Assembly: GCF_034670185.1 (NCBI RefSeq)
Contig: NZ_JAXMNY010000001.1
Coordinates: 62,001 to 126,000, forward strand
Reading direction: 5' to 3'
Source: Nisaea sp.
GTDB lineage: Bacteria > Pseudomonadota > Alphaproteobacteria > Thalassobaculales > Thalassobaculaceae
Length of the DNA: 64,000 nucleotides
This document shows, piece by piece, positions 48,817 through 59,815 of this stretch. Within the stretch, counting starts at the first letter, position 1. Every line of letters starts with the position of its first letter. The notes beneath the pieces were generated by a model. The model did no database searches and was not told the DNA's origin. It saw nothing but the letters and a program-made list of their open reading frames with translations. Both the position numbers and the translations under genes were made by a program.

Positions 48817-50481
48817 TCAGGCTGGGTTGAGAAGGCTGTCGGCTGCTGCCCGGGCTTCGTCAGTCACGGTTGCGCCGGACAGCATGCGGGCAAGTTCCTC
48901 GCGGCGTTCGCTGGTCTCAAGCTGGGAAACGGCGGTTTTCACCAACTCGCCATCGGCTTGCTTTGCGACGTGCCAGTGCCGGATGCCACGAGCGGCGACC
49001 TGAGGCGAATGGGTGACGACCAGAACCTGCGTGTCGGTGCCGAGGCGGGCCAGACGCTCGCCGACAGCCGCCGCCACAGCACCACCGACCCCGCTGTCGA
49101 CCTCGTCGAAAACCAGAGTAGAAACAGGGTTGGCCTCGGAGAGCACAACTTTCAGGGCGAGCAGGAAGCGGGAGAGTTCGCCACCGGAGGCAATACGGCC
49201 GAGCGGGCCAAGTGGTGCGCCGGGATTGGTCGAGATCAGGAAGCTGACCCGCTCCATGCCGCCCGCGCTCCAGTCGCTTTCGGCTAGAGGATCGAGCCGG
49301 GTTTTGACCGTCGCCTTGTCGAGCTTCAGCGGACCCAGCTCAGAGGTGATCGCCGTGTCCAGCTTGTCGGCCGCTTTTGTGCGTGCGGCCGTCAGTAATT
49401 CGGCAGCCTTGGTATAGGCATCGCGGGCATCCTGCTCCGCGCGGGCCAGATCGGCGAGCCCGCCGCCGGCATCGTCCAGCGCTGCCAGGCGAGCGGACAG
49501 CGCACGGTGTATCTCGGGCAGCCGGTCGGCTTCGGTATTGTGCTTGCGGGCGAGGCCGCGCAGCAGATGCAGCCGGTCGTCGACTTCCTCCAGCCGGCCG
49601 GAATCCGCTTCCACGTCGGAGGCGATCTGGGTCAGGGCGTGCTGGGCTTCCTGGATTTCGGCGGCGGCGCGGTCAAGGCCCTCAAGCACGGCATCCAGCT
49701 TGTCGCCGGCCCGGTCGCGTACACGCTCCAGGCTGCGCTGGGCCCCGGCAACGGCCCGGTCCGCGCCGTCTTCGTTCTGCAGCGCGTCGACGGCGGCGTT
49801 CATCGCTTCCAGGATCTGGGCGGCATTGGCCAGCAAGGTGCGGTCCTGGGCGAGACGGCTTTCCTCGCCGTCCTCAGGCTGCACTGCGTCGAGTTCCTCG
49901 ACATTATGTCTCAGCAGGTCTTCTTCCGTGCGGGCGCGTTCCAGCTCCTCGCGCGCCCGCTGGTGGGCCGAGCGGGCTTCGCTCCAGGCCGCATGGCTGT
50001 TGCGCACGGCTGCTTGCAGCGTGTCGTGTCCACCATATTCATCCAGAGTCTCGCGGTGGGTCGCCGGATCCATCAGGCCGCGTTGGTCGAACTGGCCCTG
50101 GATCTCGACCAGAGTTTCCCCGAGGCGTTTGAGGGTAGCGACATTGACCGGCTCGTCATTGGCGAAAGCGCGGCTGCGACCGTCCGCCGTGACGATCCGG
50201 CGCAGGATGACCGGGCCATCCACCTCGATGCCCATTTCTTCCAGGATTTCGGCGGAGCCGTGCCCGTCCGGCACGTCGAAACTCGCGGTGACGACGGCCT
50301 GTTTTGCGCCGTTGCGGACAAGGCCGCTGTCGGCCCGCGCGCCGAGCGCGAGACCAAGTGCGTCCAGCAGAATGGACTTACCGGCCCCGGTTTCCCCGGT
50401 CAGCACGGCGAGGCCGGGCCCGAACGAGAGGTCGAGCCTGTCGATCAGCACCACATCGCGGATCGTGAGGCTGGTCAGCAT
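48817..50481 (-). CDS. recN: DNA repair protein RecN
   Basis: This is a 554-residue SMC-like repair ATPase. Walker A GETGAGKSILLDALG lies near residue 30, and the signature LGRIASGGELSRFLLALK and Walker B STLVFDEVDSGVGG occur in the C-terminal half, separated by coiled coils. It bridges DNA ends in double-strand-break repair. The gene follows bamD by 6 bp and precedes ligA by 13 bp, so the three likely share a transcript. Presence within the tail of the dcw cluster is a common alphaproteobacterial arrangement. Confidence 0.96.
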   Translation of the reverse strand: MLTSLTIRDVVLIDRLDLSFGPGLAVLTGETGAGKSILLDALGLALGARADSGLVRNGAKQAVVTASFDVPDGHGSAEILEEMGIEVDGPVILRRIVTADGRSRAFANDEPVNVATLKRLGETLVEIQGQFDQRGLMDPATHRETLDEYGGHDTLQAAVRNSHAAWSEARSAHQRAREELERARTEEDLLRHNVEELDAVQPEDGEESRLAQDRTLLANAAQILEAMNAAVDALQNEDGADRAVAGAQRSLERVRDRAGDKLDAVLEGLDRAAAEIQEAQHALTQIASDVEADSGRLEEVDDRLHLLRGLARKHNTEADRLPEIHRALSARLAALDDAGGGLADLARAEQDARDAYTKAAELLTAARTKAADKLDTAITSELGPLKLDKATVKTRLDPLAESDWSAGGMERVSFLISTNPGAPLGPLGRIASGGELSRFLLALKVVLSEANPVSTLVFDEVDSGVGGAVAAAVGERLARLGTDTQVLVVTHSPQVAARGIRHWHVAKQADGELVKTAVSQLETSERREELARMLSGATVTDEARAAADSLLNPA

Positions 50482-50487
50482 AGCTGG

Positions 50488-51324
50488 TCAGAATATCCAG
50501 AGATCAAGGCCGAAGAGCCCGTCATCGTCCGCTTTTGAACCGCGACTGGTCCCGGTGGTCATCAGGGCGTAGCTGTCCTGATACCAATCGCTGCCCGGGT
50601 AATTGTGCCCGAGAACGGCGGCCGTGCGCTCTGCCTGCTGGTGCAGGCCGAGGGCGCTGTAGGCCTCGGTCAGACGATGCAGGGCTTCTGGAACCTGATC
50701 GGTGGTGTCGAAGTTCTCGAGCACGCGCTTGAAGCGGTTGATGGCGGCGAGATATTTTTCCTGGCGCAGATAGAACCGCCCGATCTCCATCTCCTTGCCC
50801 GCCAAATGGTTCCGGGTCAGGTCGAGCTTCAGCAGGGCATCGCGGGAATACTGGCTCTCGGGAAAGCGCTGCACAAGTTCCTGCAGCGTATCCATGGCGT
50901 TCCTGGTCAGCTTCTGGTCACGGCCGACATCGACGATCTGCTCGTAGTAGCTGAGGCCTTTCAGATAGTAGGCATAGTCGACATTCTGGTTACTCGGGTT
51001 CAGCTGGATGAACCGGTCGAGCGCGTTGATCGCTTCGTCGTACTTGTTGCTCTGATACAGGGAATAGGCAGCCATGATCTGCGCCTGCGTGGCCCAGACA
51101 GAGTAGGGGTGCTGGCGCTCGACCTCGTCGAACAGGGGCGCGGCTTTTTTGTAGTCGCCTTGCAGCGCACTATCGACAGCCTCATTGTAGAGCTGCTCGA
51201 CCGGGCGCTCTACATATTCCAGCTTCGACTTGTCATCGCTGCAGGCGGCCAGGGCCAAAATGCAGGTCAGAAAAGCGAGGTTTTTCAGCCGCAGCGGGCC
51301 AAAATCACCAAAGGCGAATTTCAT
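50488..51324 (-). CDS. bamD: Outer-membrane assembly lipoprotein BamD
   Basis: This is a 278-residue lipoprotein with signal peptide and lipobox LALAAC (Cys ~27) and five TPR-like repeats (DYKKAAPLFDEVERQHPYSVWATQAQIMAAYSLYQSNKYDEAINALDRFIQLNP). It is the essential TPR subunit of the BAM complex, which folds beta-barrel proteins into the outer membrane. I chose ATG 51324; the open frame extends further but lacks secretion features. It sits between lpxC and recN, with 122 bp to lpxC that can carry its promoter. Confidence 0.95.
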   Translation of the reverse strand: MKFAFGDFGPLRLKNLAFLTCILALAACSDDKSKLEYVERPVEQLYNEAVDSALQGDYKKAAPLFDEVERQHPYSVWATQAQIMAAYSLYQSNKYDEAINALDRFIQLNPSNQNVDYAYYLKGLSYYEQIVDVGRDQKLTRNAMDTLQELVQRFPESQYSRDALLKLDLTRNHLAGKEMEIGRFYLRQEKYLAAINRFKRVLENFDTTDQVPEALHRLTEAYSALGLHQQAERTAAVLGHNYPGSDWYQDSYALMTTGTSRGSKADDDGLFGLDLWIF

Positions 51325-51446
51325 CGGATTTCCCCGGACATGTGTCCATAAGAAAATACGGTTCCCGGGCGCCGACGCCAAGGGGTTTGCAGAGGAATCC
51401 GCAGCCCGGCCGGTACCCGCCGAATAACACTGTTGGGATAGAGGAG

Positions 51447-52361
51447 TTACGCGGTCGCGGCAAGCAACGGATGATCGTGGTCCGCCGCGGCCATCTCCGG
51501 GGTCATGTCGACCAGCTCCCACGCGGTCTCGTCCGCGAACAGGGCCCGAAGCAGCTTGTTATTGAACAGGTGCCCGGATTTGCAGGCATCGACGCGACCG
51601 AGAATCGGCGCTCCGGCGAGATAGAGATCGCCGACGCAGTCGAGGATCTTGTGTCGAACGAACTCGTCCTTGAAGCGCAGGCCGCCTTCGTTGAGGATCG
51701 TGTCGCCGTCGACGATCACGACATTGTCGAGATTACCGCCCCGGCCGAGACCGGCCGCGCGCAGGCGGTCGATGTCTTCCATGAAGCCGAAGGTGCGGGC
51801 GCCGCTGATGGTTTCGTTGAAGGTGCCGTTGACCAGCTTCACGTCGAGACTTTTCTCGGTGATCGCGGCGCTGTCGAACTCGATCTCGAAATTAACCGAG
51901 AAGTGATCGTCCGGGGTGATTTCGATCCGGCGCTTGTCGTCCTGGGCACTGACGGATTTCAGAACCCGGATGGCGCGGCGCGGTGCGGCGAGGGCGGCGG
52001 TGCCGGCGCATTCGATCAGCAGTACAAACGGCTCGGAGCTACCATCCATGATCGGCACTTCCGGGCCGTCGATCTCGATCAGGGCATTGTCGATGCGGCA
52101 GCCGGCAAGCGCCGCCATCAGATGCTCGACCGTGGAGACCGTCACGCCGTCATTGTTCTGCAGCCGGGTGCACATGGTGGCGTCATGCACCATGTCCCAG
52201 CGGGCGCGGACCAGCGGGTCCTTGCCGGAGACATCGGTGCGCTTGAAGACAATGCCGTGATCGGCAGCGGCGGGATGCAGCGTCATGATGCAGTCGACGC
52301 CGCCATGCAATCCGACACCCCGGCAAGAGATACTCGTCTTCAAGGTCTGTTGCGCAATCAC
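51447..52361 (-). CDS. lpxC: UDP-3-O-acyl-GlcNAc deacetylase LpxC
   Basis: This is a 304-residue zinc deacetylase, the committed step of lipid A synthesis. Zinc ligands are His80 in STVEHLMAALAG, and His and Asp in FVRHKILDCVGDLYLAG; the catalytic base pair is in GPEVPIMDGSSEP and the second His in SGHLFNNKLLRAL. I start it at GTG 52361, which has AGGAG about 7 bases upstream and gives MIAQQTLKTSISCRGVGLH, the E. coli-like length (305); longer starts upstream run through a terminator region. The presence of LpxC shows an LPS-bearing outer membrane. Confidence 0.95.
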   Translation of the reverse strand: MIAQQTLKTSISCRGVGLHGGVDCIMTLHPAAADHGIVFKRTDVSGKDPLVRARWDMVHDATMCTRLQNNDGVTVSTVEHLMAALAGCRIDNALIEIDGPEVPIMDGSSEPFVLLIECAGTAALAAPRRAIRVLKSVSAQDDKRRIEITPDDHFSVNFEIEFDSAAITEKSLDVKLVNGTFNETISGARTFGFMEDIDRLRAAGLGRGGNLDNVVIVDGDTILNEGGLRFKDEFVRHKILDCVGDLYLAGAPILGRVDACKSGHLFNNKLLRALFADETAWELVDMTPEMAAADHDHPLLAATA

Positions 52362-52438
52362 AAGGATGCTCCTGACACCGGCCCTCGGCAGTTCATTCCG
52401 AATTTCTCGGAGAATTAGGGTCGGAATATTGGTAAATA

Positions 52439-52483
52439 AAAAAATAAGCCCCGGAAGATGTATCAATATCTCCCGGAGCTCTC
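52439..52483 (-). terminator. Intrinsic terminator between ftsZ and lpxC
   Basis: On the minus strand an 11-bp stem with two G-U pairs (GCTCCGGGAGAT... with ATCTTCCGGGG) is followed by TTATTTTTTTA. Together with the hairpin at 52507-52538 it separates ftsZ from lpxC transcription, while weak read-through remains possible. Confidence 0.7.
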
Positions 52484-52506
52484 AAATCACTCTTTATGAC
52501 TGAATG

Positions 52507-52538
52507 TTACGCCGTAATGCACTGATTTAACGGCGTAA
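52507..52538. terminator. Second hairpin after ftsZ
   Basis: TTACGCCGT (52507-52515) pairs with ACGGCGTAA (52530-52538), 9 perfect bp, 8 bp past the ftsZ stop. It may stabilise the ftsZ mRNA 3' end or support termination. Confidence 0.55.
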
Positions 52539-52546
52539 ATTCAGGG

Positions 52547-54145
52547 TTAGTTCGCCTGCCTGCGAAGGAAGGCCGGAATGTCCAGGAGATCGTCATCCTG
52601 GCGTGCCGGTGCAACCCGTTCGGACTGGTCCAGAGCCCCGAGACGGGCCTGTTTCGGTTCAGGCGCATTGACGTCCACGAAACGCTGCGGATTGGCTTCC
52701 GGGGCCGGTTCGGACGACTTCTTGCCGACCATTCCGGTCATCCGGGTAAACAGGCTCTGCGGCTTGTCTGCGCCAGTGTCTTCGCGACGGCCGGCATTCG
52801 CCATAGCCGCAGCCTGGAAAGGGTCCGGCTCATGGCTCCCCTTGGCTGCCGGAACCGCTGGCGGCGGTGCGATGAAGGTGTCGTCGGCCTTCGGCTCCGC
52901 GGCAACCGGTGCCGGTGCTTCCGCTTCGGCCCGTGCCGTGTCGGCCTGGGTCTGAGCGGTCAGCGCCGCGTCGTCGAGGTCAGTTTCACCGATCACCAGA
53001 GTGTTTCCCGCGACATGAACCGTATCGCTGGATGCCGAGATGGCCGGGATGTCCCCGACAGGGGCACTCGGGGCATTAGCGGCAGCGGCAGCTGTGCTTT
53101 CGGCAGCCGACTTAACCGGAGCGGCTTTTGCCTTGGTCGGAACCACGGTCAGCGGCGGGCGTTTCTGCGCCATGCCCTCGGCGGCGATGCCGGTGGCGAC
53201 GACGGAGACCCGCATGGTGCCTTCCATCTTCTCGTCGAAGGTCGAGCCGAAGATGATGTTGGCTTCCGGATCGACTTCCTCGCGGATGCGGTTGGCGGCC
53301 TCGTCGACCTCGAACAGGGTCATGTCCATGCCGCCGGTGATGTTGATCAGCACGCCGCGGGCACCCTTCATCGTGGTGTCCTCAAGCAGCGGATTGTTGA
53401 TCGCGGCCTCGGCGGCGTCGATGGCGCGCTTCTCGCCACTGGCCTCGCCGGTGCCCATCATCGCCTTGCCCATTTCGCTCATCACCGTACGGATGTCGGC
53501 AAAGTCGAGGTTGATCAGGCCTGGCATGATCATCAGGTCGGTAACGCCGCGCACACCGGAATGCAGCACGTCGTCTGCCATGTTGAAGGCGTCGGCGAAG
53601 GTGGTCTTCTCGTTCGCCACCCGGAACAGGTTCTGGTTCGGGATGATGATCAGGGTGTCGACATATTGTGTCAGCTCCTCAATCGCCTGATCCGCGATCC
53701 GCATCCGGTGCTGGCCTTCGAAGTGGAACGGCTTGGTCACCACGCCGACAGTCAGGATACCGTTTTCGCGAGCGGTCTGTGCGATCACCGGAGCAGCGCC
53801 GGAACCGGTGCCGCCGCCCATGCCTGCCGTGATGAACACCATGTTGCTTTCGCGCAGGTTGTCCATGATGTCTTCGATCGCCTCTTCGGCGGCCGCCCGG
53901 CCAACTTCCGGCCGGGAGCCGGCACCGAGACCCTGGGTCACGCCGGTGCCGAGCTGGATTGTGCGATCCGCCAGCGACTGTTTCAGCGCTTGGGCGTCGG
54001 TGTTGGTGACGATGAATTCGACACCCTCAAGGTTGGAGCGGATCATGTTGTTGACGGCATTGCCGCCTGCACCGCCGATGCCGACGACGCTAATCCGCGG
54101 CTTCAGTTCGTTATCATCGTTCGGGACTGAGATATTGATGGTCAT
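52547..54145 (-). CDS. ftsZ: Cell division GTPase FtsZ
   Basis: This is a 532-residue tubulin homologue that builds the division ring. The G-box GGGTGSG is at ~109-115, GIGGAGGNAVNNMI at ~22-35 and the T7 loop region in NLDFADIRTVMSEMG. A variable linker of ~180 residues, longer than in E. coli (383 total), leads to the conserved C-terminal peptide LDIPAFLRRQ that binds FtsA, typical of alphaproteobacteria. AGGAGG precedes the ATG. Two hairpins follow the stop. It is downstream of ftsA after 187 bp that could carry its own promoters. Confidence 0.98.
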   Translation of the reverse strand: MTINISVPNDDNELKPRISVVGIGGAGGNAVNNMIRSNLEGVEFIVTNTDAQALKQSLADRTIQLGTGVTQGLGAGSRPEVGRAAAEEAIEDIMDNLRESNMVFITAGMGGGTGSGAAPVIAQTARENGILTVGVVTKPFHFEGQHRMRIADQAIEELTQYVDTLIIIPNQNLFRVANEKTTFADAFNMADDVLHSGVRGVTDLMIMPGLINLDFADIRTVMSEMGKAMMGTGEASGEKRAIDAAEAAINNPLLEDTTMKGARGVLINITGGMDMTLFEVDEAANRIREEVDPEANIIFGSTFDEKMEGTMRVSVVATGIAAEGMAQKRPPLTVVPTKAKAAPVKSAAESTAAAAANAPSAPVGDIPAISASSDTVHVAGNTLVIGETDLDDAALTAQTQADTARAEAEAPAPVAAEPKADDTFIAPPPAVPAAKGSHEPDPFQAAAMANAGRREDTGADKPQSLFTRMTGMVGKKSSEPAPEANPQRFVDVNAPEPKQARLGALDQSERVAPARQDDDLLDIPAFLRRQAN

Positions 54146-54332
54146 GGGGGCCTCCTGATCTCGCGTTAGAGGGTTGTCTGGGGGATACGTGCCTGGAGGA
54201 GCACGCTGGATTTCGGCCTTCTGGCCTGATTTTCTTGGTCGGTGGTCTGCTTGTGGTCACGGCGCGGCCGTTCGGCCGGGCGTGTCGGGCACGGGCCGGA
54301 GCTTGCGTTGGGTGTGAACCGGAGTTGCTGCA

Positions 54333-55634
54333 TTAGAAGTTCTCCCTCAGCCAGGAGTGGACACGGCCGAACAGGCCGCCTCCGGTCTCCTTGTTGGCGA
54401 CGTGCCCTTGGCGGGACGCGTCAAGTGCCGGGTCGGCGGCATAGGCAAGCAGTCCGGCGCTGGTAGCGAAGGCCGGACCGCTGGCAACATCCGCCAGCCC
54501 GTTCACCCGGATCGGCCGGCCCAGTCGGACCTGCTTGTCCAGGATTTCCTGTGCCAGATCCCGGATACCCGGCATCTGGCTCGCGCCGCCCGTGATGACC
54601 ACGCGGCGGCCGGCGACCTTGTCGAAACCGCTGGCTTCCAGCCGGTTGCGGACAAGCTCGAAGGTTTCCTCAAGACGCGGATGGATGATCCGGATCAGGA
54701 GGGATTTCGGAACGTGATTGGGATGGTTCTCGTCCTGCTCGCCGACCAGCGGCACGTCGATCACTTCGCGCTCGTCGAGGCTGGAGGGGATGGCGCTGCC
54801 ATAGAGCGTTTTCAGGCGCTCGGCTTCATGCACCGGCGTGGCAAGGCCGCGGGCGATGTCGCTGGTGATATGGGCGCCGCCGACGGGCACGCAGTCGGTA
54901 TAGATTACGCTACCGTCGAAGAAGACGGCCATGGTGGTGGTGCCGCCGCCCATATCGATGACGGTGACGCCGAGATCCCGCTCGTCCTCGACCAGACAGG
55001 AGAGCCCGGCTGCGTAAGGAGAGACCACGAAGGCCTCGATGCCCAGATGGCAGCGTTCGACCACGCTGGCGATGTTCCGCACGGCGCTGGAGGCGGCGGT
55101 CACCAGATGCATGTTGGCGCCGAGCCGGTCGCCGCACATACCGCGCGGATCGCGGATACCACGGCTGCCATCAATGGAATAACCAACCGGAATGGAGTGG
55201 ATAAGCTGACGGTCCGCCTCGACTTCGACTTTCTGCCACTGGCTGAGGATGCGGCGCATATCCGTGTCGCCGACTTCCTGTCCGCCGATGGAGACCTCGA
55301 CGCCGACTGTCTGCGAGTGAGGATATCCGCCGGACAGATTGACGAAGACGCGCTGGATGGTCTCGTCAGCCATCTTTTCCGCGGCATGGACGGCAGCGCG
55401 GACGCATTCCTCGGCCTCGGCCATGTCGACGATCATGCCGCTGCGAATGCCGCGGGCGACCTGGTGGCCGATACCGGTGACGCGGATGCCAGGCAGGCTC
55501 GGTGCCTGCTCGCCATGTTGCTCGGCTCGCGCGCCGTTCTCACCGACCCGCGCAATCAGGCAGCATATCTTCGTCGATCCGATGTCGAGGATCGCGACGG
55601 TGCCGGTCCGGGGCTTGGCGAGGCTCTTGCGCAT
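54333..55634 (-). CDS. ftsA: Cell division protein FtsA
   Basis: This is a 433-residue actin-like protein that tethers FtsZ to the membrane. Phosphate-binding segments are AILDIGSTKICCLIARV (~14-30) and VTVIDMGGGTTTMAVFFDG (~225-243), with the adenosine-site VVITGGASQMPGI later. The 1C domain and the short amphipathic C-terminus (HSWLRENF) that binds membrane are present. Its ATG overlaps the ftsQ stop (ATGA). It is an ASKHA fold with E. coli-like length. Confidence 0.97.
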   Translation of the reverse strand: MRKSLAKPRTGTVAILDIGSTKICCLIARVGENGARAEQHGEQAPSLPGIRVTGIGHQVARGIRSGMIVDMAEAEECVRAAVHAAEKMADETIQRVFVNLSGGYPHSQTVGVEVSIGGQEVGDTDMRRILSQWQKVEVEADRQLIHSIPVGYSIDGSRGIRDPRGMCGDRLGANMHLVTAASSAVRNIASVVERCHLGIEAFVVSPYAAGLSCLVEDERDLGVTVIDMGGGTTTMAVFFDGSVIYTDCVPVGGAHITSDIARGLATPVHEAERLKTLYGSAIPSSLDEREVIDVPLVGEQDENHPNHVPKSLLIRIIHPRLEETFELVRNRLEASGFDKVAGRRVVITGGASQMPGIRDLAQEILDKQVRLGRPIRVNGLADVASGPAFATSAGLLAYAADPALDASRQGHVANKETGGGLFGRVHSWLRENF

Positions 55635-56509
55635 CAGGTGTCTTTCCCCGGATTGCGGAGGCGGCTGGAAACAGTCGGGGCAACCCGGACGACGAGCTGG
55701 TTCGGCAGGCGCAGGTCGATGGCGATGACGTCCCGGTTAAGCACTCCATGGTCGCGCTGCAGCCTGGCGAGATGAGACCAGGCCTTGTCCGGCGCATGCT
55801 CCGGAAGCTCGATATCGACGCCGGTATCCAGCCGCACATTCCAGCGCCGCTCGCCGATCCAGGTAACGGCGCGGACACGCAGCTTCAGGTCCGGCTCGCC
55901 GGACAGCAGGTTGAGGAATTCATGGGCGCGGGCCGGTGCGTCGGCACCGACCACGATCGGCAGGTCGGCGAAGCGGCGCGGGTTCTGGCCCGGGACCTCG
56001 ACGCCGCGATCGTCGATCAGGGACAGGTCTCCGTCGCGCTGCCACAGGGCGAGCGGGGTGCGTTCCTCAAGTTTGACGAACAGGGTATCGGGCAGGCGTC
56101 TTTCGACCGCTGCGGTACGCACCCAGGGCAGGGCATCGATACGGGATTTCAGTGCCTCCAGATCGATGCCGAGGATCGGCTCGCCGCGATCGGTCGCGAT
56201 CGCGGCAACCAAGGCGCTGCGTTCGGTCCGGTAACGGCCTTCGACCAGAATGTCGGAAACCACGAGGCCGAGCTCGTTCGAGATGTCCGTGCCGACCATG
56301 TCGATCATTCGGGCCGCTTCGTCCGCGGCGCCGGTACGGGCCGCGTGCCAGCCGCTGGCTGCAACGATGGCGGTCAGCGTCGCGAACCCGGTGCCGATCA
56401 GTACCTGACGCATGCGCCGGGCCGACATCCGCGGACGCCGGGTCTGGCGCCGCCGGGTGGCGGTGGATTTCTTGCCGGTCTTGCTCTTGTCGGCGCTCAG
56501 TAGTCGCAT
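55634..56509 (-). CDS. ftsQ: Cell division protein FtsQ
   Basis: This is a 291-residue bitopic division protein. After a very basic cytoplasmic tail (KSKTGKKSTATRRRQTRRPRMSARRMR) comes one transmembrane helix (QVLIGTGFATLTAIVAASGWH, ~36-56), then the POTRA domain (VSDILVEGRYRTERSALVAAI) and the FtsQ beta domain. It links FtsK/FtsA to the FtsLB-FtsWI complex and controls septal wall synthesis. It overlaps ddl by 13 bp at its start and ftsA at its end. Confidence 0.93.
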   Translation of the reverse strand: MRLLSADKSKTGKKSTATRRRQTRRPRMSARRMRQVLIGTGFATLTAIVAASGWHAARTGAADEAARMIDMVGTDISNELGLVVSDILVEGRYRTERSALVAAIATDRGEPILGIDLEALKSRIDALPWVRTAAVERRLPDTLFVKLEERTPLALWQRDGDLSLIDDRGVEVPGQNPRRFADLPIVVGADAPARAHEFLNLLSGEPDLKLRVRAVTWIGERRWNVRLDTGVDIELPEHAPDKAWSHLARLQRDHGVLNRDVIAIDLRLPNQLVVRVAPTVSSRLRNPGKDT

Positions 56510-57414
56510 CGCGCGTCCTCCACCAGCTTGGCGCAGAGCGCGGGGAAATTCATGCCGTGGAAGCTGGCCTGTTCCGGGACGAGCGAGGTCGGCGTCATGC
56601 CCGGCTGGGTGTTGATTTCCAGCAGATAAAGGTCATCGGGTCCGACATCGTCGCCGGTGTCGTCAAAGCGGAAATCGGCCCGGCTCACGCCCCGGCATCC
56701 AAGGGTGGCGTGGGCCTGTTCGGCCATCTGCAGGACGCGGCTTGTTACGGCCTCCGGCAGAGCGGCCGGCAGGATATGGATTGAGCCGCCATCGGCGTAT
56801 TTGGCGTCGTAATCGTAGAAGCCGCGCTCCGAGGTGATCTCGGTCACGGCGAGGGCGGCGCCATCAAGCACGGCAACAGTCAGCTCGCGCCCGGCGATGA
56901 ATTTCTCCTCAAGCACGATATCGCCGAACGGCCAGTCTTCCGCCGTCGGACGGTAATTGTCGCCCGGACGGACGATATGCACACCGAGGCTGGAGCCCTG
57001 ATCGATCGGCTTCAGGACGTAAGGCCGCTTCATGGCCTCGCTTTCCAGCGCCTCGGCGCGGGAGCGAACGACGCCGGGCGGGCATTTCAGCCCGGCCCGC
57101 ATGAAGAGATCCTTGGCGCGCGGCTTGTCCATGGCGATGGCGGAAGCCTCGACGCCGGAATGGGTATAGGGAATGTCGAGGATGTTCAGCAGACCTTGGA
57201 TGTTGCCGTCCTCGCCGATCCGTCCGTGCAGCGCGTTGAAGCAGACGTCCGGCTTCAGCTCGGCAAGACGGAACGGGATGCTGCGATCGACATCGACTTC
57301 GGTCACCCGGTAGCCGGCCTCGCGCAGCGCCTTGGCGCATTCGTGGCCGCTGGAGAGGGAAACCTCGCGTTCACCGGACCATCCGCCCATCAGAACGGCG
57401 ACATGCTTGCTCAT
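56497..57414 (-). CDS. ddl: D-alanine--D-alanine ligase
   Basis: This is a 305-residue ATP-grasp ligase that makes D-Ala-D-Ala for the peptidoglycan stem. N-terminal HVAVLMGGWSGEREVSLSSG, ATP-grasp core KPIDQGSSLGVHIV and C-terminal DDLYLLEINTQPGMTPTSLVPEQASF (metal-binding Glu/Asn) identify it. The ATG at 57414 overlaps the murB stop; a longer open frame upstream is an out-of-family extension. Length fits DdlB (306). The dcw context makes it the divisome-linked copy. Confidence 0.95.
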   Translation of the reverse strand: MSKHVAVLMGGWSGEREVSLSSGHECAKALREAGYRVTEVDVDRSIPFRLAELKPDVCFNALHGRIGEDGNIQGLLNILDIPYTHSGVEASAIAMDKPRAKDLFMRAGLKCPPGVVRSRAEALESEAMKRPYVLKPIDQGSSLGVHIVRPGDNYRPTAEDWPFGDIVLEEKFIAGRELTVAVLDGAALAVTEITSERGFYDYDAKYADGGSIHILPAALPEAVTSRVLQMAEQAHATLGCRGVSRADFRFDDTGDDVGPDDLYLLEINTQPGMTPTSLVPEQASFHGMNFPALCAKLVEDARCDY

Positions 57415-58369
57415 GAGCGGTCTCCCCTGTTCGTGTTGCTGGCAACACCGCCGACGCCGATACGGCGGATTTCCCAGCGCAACTCGATGCCGGTGGTCTG
57501 CTTCACCCGGCGCCGGACTTCCTCGCCGAGCACTTCGATATCGGCGGCCGTCGCTGTGCCGGTGTTGATCAGGAAATTGCAGTGCTTTTCGGAAACCATG
57601 GCGCCGCCGATCTGGAGGCCCCGGCATCCGGCGGCGTCGATCAGTTGCCAGGATTTGTGGCCTTCCGGATTGGCGAAGGTGCTGCCGCCGGTGCGCTCGC
57701 GGATCGGCTGGCTGGCCTCGCGGGAGCGTTTGATTTCATCCATTGCGGCTTTGATCTCATCTCTGTCTCCGACCGGCGCCTGGAAGGTGGCGGCGGTGAA
57801 GATCCAGTCCGACGGTGCGTCCGAATGGCGATAGGACATGCCGAGCGTGCCTGCCGGAACCCGGCGCAGGATGCCGTCGCCGGTCACCAACTCGGCAGAG
57901 AACAGAACATCCTTGAATTCGCTGCCATAGGCGCCCGCATTCATCCGCAGGCCGCCCCCGATGGAGCCGGGAATACCGGACATGAAGGCGAGGCCGGTGC
58001 GACCCTCGGCGAGGGCGGCTTTGGCGAGATTTAGGTCGAGCACGGCGGCGCCCACGGTCACCATGTCGGCGCTGAAGTCGATCTGGTTGAAGCCTTTACC
58101 GAGCCGGATAACCACGCCAGGAATGCCGCCGTCGCGGATCAGAAGATTGGACGTAACGCCGATCACCGTGACCGGGACGTTCGCGGGCTTCTCGCGCAGG
58201 AAAGCGGCCAGATCCTCAGAGTCTGCGGGGCGGAACACCACCTCGGCAGGACCGCCGACGCGGAACCATGTCTGTCCGGACAGATCGACATTCTCCTGAT
58301 AGCGGCCACGCACTTCCGGCAGGCGCTCGATCAGGGATGTGTGCGTATCTGAGCGAAGGGCGGCCATGA

Positions 58370-58373
<4 letters not shown>
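57411..58373 (-). CDS. murB: UDP-N-acetylenolpyruvoylglucosamine reductase MurB
   Basis: This is a 320-residue FAD oxidoreductase reducing the enolpyruvyl ether to UDP-MurNAc. The FAD-binding TWFRVGGPAEVVFRPADSEDL (~40-60), GIPGSIGGGLRMNAGAYGSE (~150-169) and catalytic-acid region ADIEVLGEEVRRRVKQTTGIELRWEI show a type II MurB, the short form that lacks the extra E. coli loop. Start ATG 58373 overlaps the murC stop. Together with ddl it lies between murC and ftsQ in the usual dcw order. Confidence 0.95.
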
Positions 58374-59811
<1,438 letters not shown>

Positions 59812-59815
<4 letters not shown>

